From: Gnetum montanum | Lineage: Eukaryota > Streptophyta > Gnetopsida > Gnetales > Gnetaceae | NCBI GenBank assembly: GCA_015680685.1 | Contig: MNCI01023467.1 | Span: 7,190 to 46,296, forward strand | Direction of reading: 5' to 3' | Length of the DNA stretch: 39,107 bases | Shown: positions 10,401 to 25,400 of the stretch, in pieces | How positions within the stretch are numbered: the first letter of the stretch is position 1 | How the letters are laid out: the number at the start of each line of letters is the position of its first letter | The notes under the pieces: generated by a model | What the model saw: only the letters and a program-made list of their open reading frames with translations | What the model was told of the DNA's origin: nothing | The model's database searches: none | Position numbers and translations under genes: made by a program

Positions 10401-13400
10401 CATCTTAAATGCTCTTGGTGCCTACCTCATAAATAAGGCCAAGTATGAATCAAAACAGAGCAAAAGGGATGAATTGTTTATGCAGGCTACCACATTTATC
10501 AACAAGGCTTCCAAAATTGATGCGCATGAACCTTCTGTATATGTTGTAAAAGGTCTTTAATTGCTGTCTTTTTCCCCCTATATCTAGCATATTATTTTTA
10601 GTCTTCTCCCATTTTCTGAAGATTTGCATTTTATGTATAGTTCCGCAAATAACACTCATTCAGTTATATATCTTTCTCATGTTAGTGCAGTTTTACTAAT
10701 ATCTTTTACCTGAATGGGTTGGTTGTAATTAGATGCTTTCTGAACAAGAAAAGTTATTAAGGAGTTCTACATTACATTTTAACATAATAGTTTTCATGTT
10801 TAAATACATCTCTTGGTATGATCTCTCTAGGAGAGGAAGTACTGGGCTAAACTATGGGTTATTTGTTGGAAATCTTGGTTGTTTAAATACTAGCATGCTA
10901 TGTGTTATGCTAATACCATACTTCTAAGATGCAGATTATATTGCAGATTGGTTAGAATTGCAATATTGAAAAGATTAAAAAAATCTACCAATCTTTAAAA
11001 ATATATGTAATTTCTATTGATAAAACCTAATAAACAATCTGGAATCGCTTGGAAGATTCTGACACCATTTTGGATCACAATTCTAATGATCTGGAATTGG
11101 GATTCTGATTCTGATTCTGATCTGCATTTCATAAGTGTGGTTAATATTAGTTGGGTTTCTTTCTTCTTCTTCTTTTTGTATGTTAATGATATGTGGTAAT
11201 ACAAGAATAAATGCAACATTATCTATTGGGATTTTTTCCTTGAAATATTATATTCCCAAAATACATCATCCTGGTGCAATATATGCTATACAAGGATTGG
11301 ATCAAAAATTTCTTTGAAACAATTATTTATTTTCTAAAGAAACCTTACATATGCAATGTTGTAAAAGTGACAAATTTGTCTTAGATCTTAATACCAATTT
11401 CTATTATAACTGGGATTATTGTGAGTGACATCTATGTGGCAAGAAAATTAATGGGCAAACCAAGGACGTGCCTTTACTTAGACAAAGGCCATTGAAAACA
11501 GGTTTGTAACTGTGCAAAGTTTGTAGTAAGAAACCTGTTGCAGTTTTATTTTGTGATATTCTACTCAAAAAATATTGTTTAAGTGAAAGAATTAAGATTA
11601 AGGTAGCTAAAATAAGAAGGATCATGGTGCTCATCGTAAACTGATTATGTAGAGTGGAAGTTTAGTGGAAGCATTGTTGCGAAGAGCCTGCAAAGGTAGG
11701 TAAAACATTGGCATGCCAGCAAAATTCTTAGACTTAGCATAGTTAATGTCAAACATGCTTAAATTTTTATAATTGAAGATATGATTTAATGCAAAATTTG
11801 GAATCCAACTAATTTTTGTATATTCTATAGCTACAAAAAACACAAAATAGATACGTGTTGTAAGTCTTTTGTTTTTTGGATTTGCCATTTTATTAATCAT
11901 ATAGTTATACCACAACTTGAAAATGAAACTTTGTTGGGCAGATCAAACAAACAAGCTGATCAAATTGGGGATTTGGAATTGCAAATAAACCAAAAGACTT
12001 TAGAAGCATACCTTTAGGTATATTTGACATTCATGTTGGATTGGTTTTTGCCATCCTTTGCCATTTTTGAATGGTCATGGGGAAGTGTACCACTGTTATG
12101 ACGGAAACTGTCAGGAGAACACACTTTCACTTTTATTCAGTGTGAAAATGAAATAATCTAAATTACCTGAGGAGTTTGAAAAACAATGATAATGGAATAA
12201 ACATCGAATAGGTAGTAATTAGTTTGGAAATAAACTAATCTTTAAACAATAATAAAATAAATAAGTACATGTGGTAAATGTTCTTGATACAGAGTAATTA
12301 TTCAGAGGGAAGGTCTCTTCAGAATCTGAACTAGAATTTTTTTTTTAAATTTTTCTTTGCAAATGTGAATAATTTGGAGTTGTAAAAGGATATGGATAAT
12401 GCTTTCTTTGTCTTCATTTTTTGGGATAAAGGATGCACTCTGAAGCGTCTTCTGTCTTTGATAATGCTTGGTGGAACCCACCATGAACTTGTGAGACTTA
12501 CAGGCTGCAAGTTTGTTCCAAAATTTGCTGAGTGCATTTGTAGACTTGGCTTACCAAGTACATGCATCTGAAAATTGAGAATCCCGACACATCTTGCACT
12601 TGTCAAGTTTGTCTGAGTTTGATACCAATGAGTTGAATTGTAAGTAGCAAGTGAAGGTGAAAATCCAATACAGATGGTTGGACATATTCATGATATGTGA
12701 GATGCCAAGTTGAAGTTGCTAGAGGAAATTGAGACAAGTTACTGGAGTGTTATAGGAAAAGAATTTCAATTAAGACCACAGAACAGTTTGTAGTGGAATT
12801 AATAAATAGAGTTTTTAAATAATTCAGGATGTTGGGCTATAAGGAAGATCAAGAGCAACATGTTTGTGTGGCAGAGGTAAGAATATTGAGATGGATGTTA
12901 GTTGTTGAAAATGAGATAGAATTACCCATTCTCATATTAGAGGAAGCATAGGAATATGTGCCTTAGATGGTTTGACATATTGGTCATAGACTAGCAGTGG
13001 ACTTGATAAAAGATTTTATTCAGTGAATGATGTCAATGGTCAAAGGATAAGTTCATTTGTTGAATGAGGGCACAATGGAAACCTCAATTCAATTATAATC
13101 AAGCTTTTATGCCTTTGCCCATTCTCATATTAGAGGAAGTGTGGGAATATGTGCCTTAGATGGTTTGACATATTGTCCATAGACTAACGATGGACTTGAT
13201 AAAAGAGTTTACTTAGTGAATGATGTCAATGGTCCAAGGATAAGTTTATTTGTTGAATGAGTGCACAATGGAAACTTGGATTCAATCATAAACAAGCTTT
13301 TATGCCTTTGCAAGCCAAGGTTTTAGATGGAATTACCCATTCTCATATGTGCCTTTCAAAAGATTTTAGATAGAATTGCTCATGCTCATATTAGAAGAAG

Positions 13401-16400
13401 TGTGGGAATATGTGCCTTAGATGTTTTGACATATTGGCCGTAGACTAACGATGGACCAGATAAAAGAGTTTACACAGTGAATGATGTCAATGGTCAAAGG
13501 ATAAGTTCATTTGTTAATGAGAGCACAATCAAAACTTGAATTCATTCATGGACAAGCGTTTATGCCTTTGCAAGCCAAAGTTGTACACCCATCCTTTCAT
13601 AGTATAGACTCTAGTATAATGAGCAAATAAAAGAATACATAGAAAGTTACCCTAGAGGAGGGAGCTATATCTTAGGAGGATCATTGTCAACATCAATCAA
13701 TTGTTTGCATAGGTCATTGAAGCTCAAAAAGTTTTGCCTAACTCCATGAGCTGAGAAATGTCTGCAATGAATGCAAATATGAAAATTGATGTGCGGTAGT
13801 ACTAATTTGGGCGGTTAGGTATGTAAGGTCAATATTTATAAGTCTGTACCTATTTCTAGATCTCTCTTTATATTCTAACTATTGTTTGCCAAAATAGAAT
13901 ATTCCTACTTATAGTTATGTTGATACAATCAATATTGTAGTGAATAGTGCATATTACTCTTTATTTAATTAGATCTTAGACTTGATGGAACTGGTGAACT
14001 AGTTCAGTTTCTGTACTCTTTGACATAGTGCCTGTATATCTCAGCAGTGTATTAGGATTGAACCTGTGACTTGTAAGATGCAAGCCATATTCCTTAACGA
14101 ACAAGTCACATGCGTTTATTGTTGTGTCACAAGGTAAGGAAGCAGTCTGGGACCTCTAAAATCTGTTGTACTGGCACAGAGTCCTTGCAGATGATAATGC
14201 TTAAAAATATCTTACATCCTACTAAAGAGCAGAGCATGAAATATCACAACTTGGTTTTATTTAAATGAATGCAACAAAGGAAAATCCCTATGCCACATTG
14301 GGTTCAGGAATGTGATGTGTTTTTAAGGGATTGCACCAGGAACTTGCATATGAGAATAAAACAATATATACATGGCATAGTCAATAATGGCTATAAGTTA
14401 AAAATAATAAAAAATTTATTTTTAAAAATTATTTTAAATATATATGACTATCATCTCAATAACATCAAGTAACAGATATTAATATTTATCATATCAATTT
14501 GAAACATTAGATGAGAATAAAAAAATTAGATTTTAAAGATAAAAACAAGAAACTAACATGTTTAATTCATGACTTCTATGTTTTCACCTTTTTAGTTATA
14601 ATTAAAAAAAAATTGCTTCCACCAAGTTCCTGTACTTTCAGGAGCATGATTCTGTTCCCAGAATGTGTGACATGTGGAGTTCAGGAATGTGTCCCCATGA
14701 AGCACAGGAAAATACTCAAAGAGAAAAGAAGTTGATGGAAGAATTAGTAAGGGAAGATATAAAATAACTTAAAACTACTATTGATATGGTTCTTGGTATA
14801 TGTGAATTGTAAAAGAGATGTAGTTGAGGTAAGGTTAGGATGATGATGATGTGTAAAATTTGTTTTTTAAATTTTTGTGTTGCTCTGCAGAACTGCATTA
14901 CTTTTTTGTGGTTTGTTTGTTGATAGTAATACCCAACTGTCTGACAAGGAAGCCAGCCAGGATTGAACCATGTACGATGCCCACCGAATGGCATTGGCCT
15001 GTGGCACCTACCTCCAGAAGAAAGGACTTTATTCAGTGACTCTGTGATCGAAAGAAATATTCAGTTAATTAACACATTAAGTTATATCGTAGGTTACGTG
15101 AGAGACATGGCCTAAACCAACCTTTATAGACAATAACCATTCACGACATTTTTCGTGCACTTGAGAGTGTGAGGATGAGACTGACTTTTCAAAAACAGCA
15201 ATAACGTAGAAACTAATTGATATTTTGTCATGATTGAGATTAACTCTTCCATCTAGCTAGAGAAAACATCAGCATTGTGAATTTCCAAAATAAACAATAG
15301 GAGACCTCTTAAAGCTTCCCACAAAATACATCTGGATTACCAGTTAAATCTTTGACCAAAGGTTTTGTGATTCCAAACCCGTTCAGATATGTAGAACATT
15401 CTCTAGCGCACAGTGAGGATAATCAGAATTTAAAATGCCCGGATGAAGAAGATGATTCCCAAGTGGCACTCATTGATACAAAAGGCATCAGAGAATACTC
15501 ATATCAGGGAATGATTGTGCAGAAAGTGAAACATTATTACTAAAAGCCTGCGATGCGGCACATCTATCTGTTAGTAGAAGAGAGAGCTTTGGAGACACCA
15601 CATTCCTGTAGACCATGAAAAGAAATTAAGTCAATTTATCCGTGGGAAAACACAATTGCCGTTTTTCTAAGAGCCTTGGAGTCTTGGGATTTGGGGATAG
15701 AGCAAGAATCGTCTAAAAAAGCTTTGCCATTTAGTTGCTCAAGATTATCCAAGACAACACAATTGATAATAGCAAGAGATGCAAAAAAAGCACATTCTTT
15801 GAAACATATTGTGATACCAACTGGAAGGTTGAACGTAGACTGTAAATCTACCCAAGTTTGCAACATCATTAAAAAAGAAAATTTGAAGTTTATTCATATT
15901 GATTACATGTCTGGAGCCCACAACCTTATTCATTATATCAAAACCAAGCTGCAAAGAAGTTTTGCCAGGGTAGTACTTGGTAGGATTGGTCAGCAACTTG
16001 TTGATCTTTCCTCAGGAGTTTTAGATAGCTTACAGAATAGGAGGGCCATGAACTGTTACTGGGCTCTGCAGTAAACTCATATTAAAGAAATCCAGAGCTT
16101 GCCAAGACTTTTTACCAACCACTATTCTTTTTGACTTTGATATCATGTATCATTTTCTGTATCCATGATTTATACTTCTTGTTATACGTTTATTATGTTG
16201 AAGCTTTGCTTATTCTGTATAAGGAACTGCAAGTGCTGCAATTGTGTTTGTTAAGAGGCTCATAACTAACTGTTATCAAAACTTTATTTTTACCAGGTCA
16301 GTTGCTACTAACAAAAGGTGAATTTGACCAAGCATCTAATTTCATAGGAATAGCAATTGATGGGCAACAAGATTATGTTCCTGCTTTGCTTGGTCAGGTA

Positions 16401-19400
16401 TTATATATAGCTTCAATTTATAAGTATGCCAGTTGTATTTAACTTGAAAATTTATTGAGTAGTTTTTTGAATAGGTAAAAAAGAGGATTTTATTTATTAT
16501 AAAATTTATTGGAGACAATCAGGGAGTCCTTGGGCAATAAGCATCAGTTGAGGAATATGAACAAGGATATGTTACATAAGTAGCAAATGTAAAAATAATG
16601 ATAATAGTAATACATAAAATACTCATCATTGTTATGGATGTAATAAAAGAAAAAGATGATTTAGGATGTCATTGTATGTTATCATAGGTATTACTGCTTC
16701 TTTGTAACTAACGATCATTCGTCTTTTGCATAGCAAGTCAACTGTTATTTCATCTAAATGACCTTTTTTTAAAATATATTTTCTATCTAATCATCACATA
16801 GTAATATACTTTAAGTGATTTGGGCAAAAATCGTGTTTACGTTCCATTTTAAATTTGAGAAAACATCTTGAACTTTCAGCATTTCCCATTAAGTGATAGA
16901 TTTTAGAAATATCAGAGCATCATCCTGTAAATGATTACCCTGCAGTCATGATTAAATTGGATCTTTACTTTAGGTAGTTTATATTAAAATTCATTCCAGG
17001 ATATTTCATTTTCTATAAACATGAGGGAACATAAATTAAAATTAGATAGAATGACATTTGCTTTTTGAAATTTTGAGAGCATCGCTGTCAAAATGCTTTT
17101 AAATTCGTATCAATTACGTTTCATCTCTAACTGATAATGATAGGCCTTTTTGATTTTTTACATCTTCACTCTACTTGAATAAAGCCTCAAAAAAATGTCC
17201 TCAAATATTTTCACTATGACTACATATTACTATTATATGCAGAAATAAGTAATAAATATACAAGAGCTAGTACTCACAGGTTATAGGGTCAAAATTCTAG
17301 AAATGGCTCTAGTTGCTTTGTTGGAAAGCAGATTCTAGAATATTTTATTGAATATGCTGTTCTTGTAATAGATAGATGACAAATGGTTCTATAATTTTCC
17401 TGAAAATTTGTTAATCCCAAGCATCGTGATCCCAGTTAAACAAGTGATACCAATTACATTTCCAGGCCATACTTAGCTTAAAATCATAATTTTTTGTATT
17501 GTGTTTCTATACGTGAAATGTTCAAAATGTTGAGGATTTAACTTTACTAGATCAGTTAAAATTTTATTCCATCCTGTGACACGAGGACATATGGAAGTCC
17601 ATATATTACTTGATTATCTAGTCCTTTAAATATAACGAGTCTTCATTATCTTAACATAATGGTTTGAGAATCCTAGGTCTTCTCTGTATTACAAATGTGA
17701 TTTCTGGAAACCCTATAGTAGCAATGTTTAACAAATACAGCTTCGTATCTGCTCTTCTTAGCTTGTCAGATTGATTGCTCAGTCGTTGACAAGGAAGGTT
17801 GTCATACTGAATATTTTTCTTTTCGATAAATTCTATGATCGTTTGCATAGTTGTGATTTAAGCAAATCTCCTGTTTCTGCATTGCTTCTGTCTGCTGCTT
17901 GTACTGATTAGTCTGATTGTGGGAAAAATAATCTTGATTTGTCGACACTGAGATCCAAAGGTTTTGCCAAAACTATTGCTAAAAAAACCATTGATGATAT
18001 ATAGGCTGCATTTATCTTCATCCCATGCTTAGATCAAGAGCTGTAAAAATTCTCTGAAATCCTGCTCTAGTTTATAGAGTGGAAACATTTAATGAAGGCT
18101 ACGAAAGCCTTTGATAGTTGTTTCAAAATTTCCTGGTTGATGAGTCCTCTATTATGCATAATGTGAATTAACCTCAAGTCCTGAAAATTTCGGTAGTTAA
18201 TGATACGTGTCTTGGTGCCTTTATCTCATCAACATGGGCTAACCGGTTAAGGTGGGTGAAAGATTTTACGTTGTTTTACTACAGTTGGTTGTTTACTTGT
18301 GCTATATTCTCTGAAGGTATCTTTGTACTGTGCCCCTAGGTACTGAACTTGTGACTTGCAGACCACAGGCCACATGCTTTAATCAAGTGAACTATGCTTC
18401 ACTGATTAAGGAGTTACTGATATGCTTAATGTCTCAAGGGTTTAGATCACATCAAATTGGTAAAGAAAATGAAATTATGGGGGAAAAAGTATATATATTT
18501 TTAAAGAACAATATGCTTGTAATAATGCAGCTTACATATGCTTCCTGTGTTTTCCTTTTAAAGACTGTGTTTTGAGTTTATGGAATTTCATTGCATATCA
18601 AAAATTAATTTAGGAAATTCATTACATCTCAGAATTCCAACTGTTGTTGCAGGCATGTGTTCAATACAACCTTGGTCGGTATTTGGAATCATTGGAACTC
18701 TACAAGGTATCCTTCTAATACAACTTTTAAGTAGTGACTTCAGGATATGTTTATTTTTTCCAAGTCTTGGTGCTACTGTAAATTCTAAAATAATGTTGTA
18801 ATAATGAAAAGAGAGCTTTGCGAGTGAATCCTGACTGTCCAGCATCAGTGAGACTAGGCATAGGCCTTTGCCGGTATAAGCTTGGTCAGTTCAGAAAAGC
18901 AAGGCAGGCATTTGAACGTGTCTTACAGGTATGCAAATACATCTATTGATGTTGGTCTGTAACCCTCGTAGAGTTTGATAAGAGTTAGCTTTTTCTTTTT
19001 TGTTTTTAAATTGTAAGTGCGAATGTTTTCATTCGTTTAATGCTATTTCTTACAACTATGAGCCAAAAATTATGTCAATAATTTTAATCCATGAATGCTT
19101 CTTATAGCACAAATGCTTTTCAGTGTGAGAATTGACAAATCTTAATTTATAAGAATTTGCACCCAACCTTTTTTTGGAACCTTAAAATATCAGTTTTCTT
19201 CAAGTACAAACCTTTTAAAATCATTGGAGTTTTTGAATTGCAAGCCCCAGGAATAAAGGTCATCTTCTGCAGATAGAGAGCTCCATATTTAAGATCATTT
19301 TTTTGCTTTATTCTATTCTAGTTGCAAGCTTTTGTCAGTGATGCCTTTTTCTGAAGGCATTTTTCTCCTGGGATAAAAATTTATGTTAATTAAAGAGAAA

Positions 19401-22400
19401 AAGTATTAGTCTAGAAAAGTTTGGATATATGCTTAATTATTGTCAAGCAGACCTTTTTAACAATGTAGCAGTGAAACCATAGAGGTTTCTTAGATATTGT
19501 TATTTTTCAGTTTGAAGACTTTCCATTCATGGCAGTAAGTATATAAAATTAATTTTTAAAACTGCACATTAGCATAAGACTTTAGCGTGTTTCTTGTTCT
19601 GCTGGTGTAGGACCTTTCCTTCCCACTTGCTGCTATGTAATTGGATTTGTTTTTTGATTTTGCATTCTGACCAAACTACCTGCTCCGCTTAATTTTGTGT
19701 CCTAGCCAAACCACCCACGCCGCTCCACCACAAAGTTTTGCATTCTGGCCAACCCCTCTGGCATTTACTTCACTTCTCTTGATTGTTAGTTTGTTACCAA
19801 ACAGCTAAATTTTCGTTTATTAGTTTTGATCATATATTCTATGATTTTGAAATTCTTTATGACTTCCGATATGAAATTCTTTGTTAGTGCTGTAAACTAT
19901 GATTCTAAATGATAATATTAAGTTTGGATTACATCTGAGATTTCCTTGGGGTCTTAGACTGCCAACCATGGAACATGAAAAAAAGCCATTACAAATACAC
20001 AAACTAGAATGACCATCCTTAATCACTTATTTTATCGATCCATTCATAATCTAGAGTTGCATCTTTACATTCATAATCTAGACTTTGGCAGTCAAGTTCT
20101 ATTCTATATGTTTCTGCTGTAGTTCTTGATGTTTTGATCAAGAAATTGAATATGATATTGGGAGTATTATTGATAGCTAGTACATGGTTCTGACTTTCAT
20201 CCTTTCTTCCCACCCAGTGCAGCTGATTTTGGAGACAATAGTTGTTTCTGATAGACTTTTATTTATTTGTTCCAGTTGGATCCTGAAAACGTTGAAGCTC
20301 TAGTTTCACTTGGGATAATGGACCTGCAGATGAATGAACGTGAGTGCTTTGAACATGTTTTTTACTTTAAGATTGCTTGTAATTGTAAAGGACCGATACC
20401 TGATTTTTTAAATTCTAAATTTAGTGGCTTGTGTTTTGTTTTTTCATTTTTTGTGTATATAATTCCTTGTAATTAACATGTGATTTTTGTTTGTAGCTGA
20501 TTCCTTTCGTGATGGGATTGAAAGGATGCGAAGGGCCTTTGAAATTTATCCTTACTGTGCAATGGCATTAAATCATTTGGCGGATCATTTTTTCTTTACT
20601 GGAAAGCACTTTATTGTTGAACGATTGATGGAGGCTGCCCTAATGTCAACACAACATTCCTTGATGAAATCACATTCATATTACAACCTTGCACGCTCAT
20701 ATCATAGCAAGGTTTGTTACTATCGAATGTCTTCTATATGCTTGACAAAAGAAGCTATAATATTTCCGTTCAATTTCAAACTTAAGAGCTTTGCTTTTGC
20801 TTTCATAGGGTGATTATGAGACGGCCGGGCGTTACTATTTGGCATCCACAAAAGAGAGCCCAAATGCAAAAGATTTTGTTTTGCCATATTATGGTGAGCT
20901 TGGCATCTAAACATAAGAATCTTGAATGGGAGTAGTCTAAACAAACATAATTGGATTGAATGTCAGCAGTTCCTACTATGGTTTGTATTTAGGGATTTTT
21001 TAATTCTTTTGACCCTTCTGGTTTCGGTGAAGTGTAGAGTTTTGTCTGTCTTTCTTTTATTTTCTTTTGTAGTTTCTGACTGAATGACAAGACTTTCCTT
21101 TTAAGTTCTACAGATAAGTTACTGCACAATGCTAATCACTTACATTATATCTGAGCATATTGGATGGGGTTGATTATAGCCCTCTCAGACGTTTGAAAAA
21201 CACATAAATGCTTGCAATGCAGAATTTATTGTGCTCTATAGATTTTCTGGTCGAAGTGCAATGTTTCGAGTATGAGTTGGATTTATAATGTGGGGCTTTT
21301 ACCGGAAGCGTTAAATTTTCCCTATTTTGATATCAAGTTTATCCAGTAGGCAAATTGAATAGCAAAACCTCACTCTGATGATTTAGTTTTGCTAAATTTT
21401 CTGAAGTAGGTATATGTGAAATTGGTTAATCATATTTTCCAAATAAAATCAGGTCCGCACATTTACAGTTCATTTCCTGAAATTAAAAATTAATTAAAAT
21501 GCAAATACCTGTATTGCATAACTCAGTACATGTTTTTCAGATCTTGTTTTGTTTTGTTTTCAGAAAACATTTCAGCACTAAAGTAGATAAATACAAAATG
21601 AAATAATTAAAGTACTTTGTTTGGTTGGATGTGGCATATGCGTATGTGTCTAGTCATTTATGTTATTTGATGCTTATTTTCTTTTCGTTTATTTCCCTAT
21701 TTATAATTTCAAGGATACATTCAGAATCCTACCATTGGTCGGCAGTGGTGTTTTAGTAAGTTAACAACTGGTGTAACTCCTTTTTGAGCTGTCATGCCAC
21801 AGTTAATTCTTGTAATAAAAGTATTGTGTGTTGTATATCGTTGGTTTTATATTGCTTTAACATAATTTGCAAATCTCAGGTGTTGGGTTTTCTCTAAATA
21901 ACAGGTCTTGCTCAGGTTCAACTGAAACTTGGAGAGTTCAAAGCTGCGCTAGCTAATTTTGAAAAAGTTTTGGAAGTCCATCCTGAAAACTGTGAAACGT
22001 TGAAGGTTAGTTTTTTTTTGTCGGTTAATAATTAGCATTGTTGAAGTGCTGCATTAATATCAGTAACTGTTTGCATGTACTTTTCCTGATACATACACAT
22101 GATTATGTTTCATAAGGCTGTAGGGCACATATATGTTCAGCAGAAGCAGATTAAAAAGGCTGTTGAAGTCTATAGGAAAGCCACTCGAATTGATCCCCAT
22201 GATGCACACGTATGTTTAAGTTGATTGCTTATTTTCATAGTATTTAATTTTATTAATCACAATGCTATATTTCCATTGAAATCTATGCTATTGGAATATA
22301 TACATCTTTCAATGCCTTACAATGAAGATTTTATAAAATTGCTTATATTACTTTACTGGATGTTTTCCAATTTATTTATTTTGTGTATATGGTTTTTACT

Positions 22401-25400
22401 ATCTTCAAAAGAAATGGATACTATGATTTCATGTATCGGGAGCTTTAAAGGGGTTTACAGCTAATTGCAACTGCAAAAGTGAGCGATACTCAGGTAAATG
22501 GAAATACAAAAGCACATCCACAGAAATGAGAATAGTAGAAAACCAGTCGCACAAATGTGGAAAACTGATTAGGAGTTGTTTTTACGGTTGCTCTTATGAG
22601 ATTATATTGCTTGAATCAGATACAGATATTTGTATAGAGGTCCATTCTTCTTTTTGTAAGTTTTAAAGCTGTTTCCTTAGTCAATAGAATTGCATTTTCT
22701 TTAATTGTTTGCAATCAGCTTAGTACGTGTTGTGAGTGTTGACGTACATTCTTTTCCTAATAGTTTAGGCCAACAGAATGCAGGGGTAGAACACTGATGC
22801 CTTGAACTATTAATAAAAGAATCTCCATGAAATCTGAAAACTAACGTAATTGTTAGTGTTCTAGCACTGATGCCTGTGCTGGTGGGTCAAGAGTCATTTA
22901 GAAATGATCACAATACTATAATAAGGACTCCAGTCAACTTGAAACTTTCTGAACACCTTACTACACACACAAGCACTCCTGCAAGCCTGATTTTTCATGC
23001 AAAACAAATGAGAACCTCAGATATAACAGTTCAACTAGTTATTTGATAGGAATGAATTATGGAAGTGTAAACAATTCTTTTCTGGAATCATGAATATTAT
23101 AGGAATCAGATCAGAAATTGCAATTCCAATGAAAGTGTTATCCAACATAAAGTAGGTTATTTTTTAAAAAAGGATTTTGTATTGCCTTCATTTCTCAATC
23201 ATTTGCCGGATGGTTTGCCTAATGTGCGTGAAATTTCTATAAATACTCGTTTTGGAATGTCGCTATTCTTCTTCCAGAAGAAATTATCATAGAATGCACA
23301 ATAACAAAGTTACCTCTCATTATTGTTTTAAATTTTCTCAACAATCCAATAACTATAATTGATATGCATGGGCTTTTTGATAAACCTGTAGGCATTCCTT
23401 GAACTGGGTGAAGTATTGATCTCATCAGATGTTGGTGGTGCCTTGAGTTCATTGATGGCGGTAAGATTTTTTACCTTATGGATATTTCTTCTTCTTTTTC
23501 AACATACATCAATGACATTAAACCTAGAAAATTTATTTTATTTATCACACATCTTGTAAATCCTTTGTTGTTGCCATTTTCCTACCATGCAGGCACTCAA
23601 CATCATGAAGAAAAACAGAGAAGAAATTCCTATCGAACTACTCAATAATATTGGAATACTTCATTTTGAACGTGAAGAATTTGAGGCAAGTTGATTGTTC
23701 TATTTTGAACTGTATGTTTAGTAGCCATTCTTTTCTTAGTAACATGCATGGTAGTTATATTTGTTTTTGAATATTTGAACAGATTATTTTGTCAATGAAA
23801 AAATGTAAATTTGGAGTATGCCCAAGAATTCCTTGAATGGTAGATATTAGCCCAAAAATATTAGTAACGACCCGTTACGTAATTAATAAAACAAAACAAC
23901 ATTTTTTGCCGTTAATCTTGGTGAGTTTTAAACCAGAAAGACTCTAGTATTCAAATCATATTCTTTAAAGAACATTTTCATTTCAACCTTTTACTATCAA
24001 CAACCACATACATTTTGGTTGGCACTTGTTTCCTTGATAAACAATTGAGAATTCTTGTCATTTCAAAGGTCATGCAACATGTAAATAGAGAAAAACACAT
24101 TCATAACCATTTAGGAGAATAGACAGTTTTTTCTAGCTTGTAATGTCACTGGTTGTTTACTATAGCGTTTTCTGCTCCTTAATGGTCACCTTCTATGCCT
24201 TCATCAGATTTTCTGTGATGGTCATGAAGTACAAGCATCAGGAAACTGTAGTGACCAAAATTCTTGTTGATTTGAAAAATGTTATATTATGGAAGATTGT
24301 GTATCAGAATTCCAGATTGTGTAATTGCAAGTGATTAAGTTTTGAAATATTTTATTTTTCGACCACATTGCAAGGTAGCAGTATCGTAAGAGCATGTAGA
24401 AACATTGAAATCTGTCATTGTAATCTCATGTCCTTCCAAATTGAAGGGTTTCTTTTGACCTTTGTTCTTAAGCAATTTAGTTTTTATAATAGGATGTTAA
24501 ATTTTGTAAGTCACATTAGGCTACGTGGCATTTAATTGCAAGAAACTCTTTCTCAGAGCTAGAATGCTTGAGGAGGGTTTTGGGTTTTCCTCTAGCTTTT
24601 TTGCATTTTTTGTGTCTGTGTTTTCCTCTTGCACTTAGTATTGGAGGTTAATAAGGAGGTGATACCTAGTGGTAAGATCTTGGCCTAGTAACCCAAGGTC
24701 ATGGGTTCAATGCTGCTGTGCAGCACTGAGTTATACATTTTAAAAAAAAATTCAATAAAAAGGAATTCTGAAACTGGTCCAAAAGATCCAAGGGGTCTCA
24801 ATGGACATAAATAAAAATTTCAGTTTCAGTTTTATATATGTATTTTTAGCCCATCAGGTCAATGCATGTCTTATTCTTAATGTGTCACTGCTAAACAAGT
24901 TTTCCTAGTAGAGAAATGTTAAAATTAATTATGCATTTTAAATGTTGGCTACATTCATCCCAAATATTTTGTAGCTTTTTCCTGCTGGTAGTATGGAGAG
25001 TTAACTTTTTCACACTTTTTTTTGTTTTTTCATTTTTTAAACTTTGTTTCCTTTTCTTCGATGTTTCTTTTGAATGTCTTAAAACATGATTACACCACCG
25101 GTCGGGCATGATTACACAGTGATCCACCAATGTTCCAACTGACCAAGTGTAAATGGTTGCCCCCTTTGCCTCTGCATGAAACAAACCAGCGGACAAGCTG
25201 ATCAACTTTGGCCACAACATCCTTGGGTGGGAAAACAACCGATGCAGTGAATCGAGCAATAGTGGACAATATTGAAATGGCCAGCAGAATCTGCCCTTTC
25301 CTGCTCAGAAATTGGGTTGTCCAGTGTTCAATTCTACCTTGCAATTGCTGAATCAACTTCATCCACACACGTTTCCTGTTCTAGGTAAAAATAGGGAAAC

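Larger units (their letters stand above)
10553..16296 (+). other. CTR9 intron 3 (largest)
   Basis: 5,744 bp. It contains a short GATTCT microsatellite (about 11100-11121), a three-copy degenerate repeat (12925-13577), two antisense SINE-like fragments (about 14030-14115 and 14930-15010) and an unidentified open segment (15300-16075). Acceptor TACCAG. Confidence 0.85.

Noticed and set aside
20487-20813. Independent 108-codon gene
   Set aside because: It is CTR9 exon 8 read through into intron 8; splicing at 20711 restores the TPR protein.
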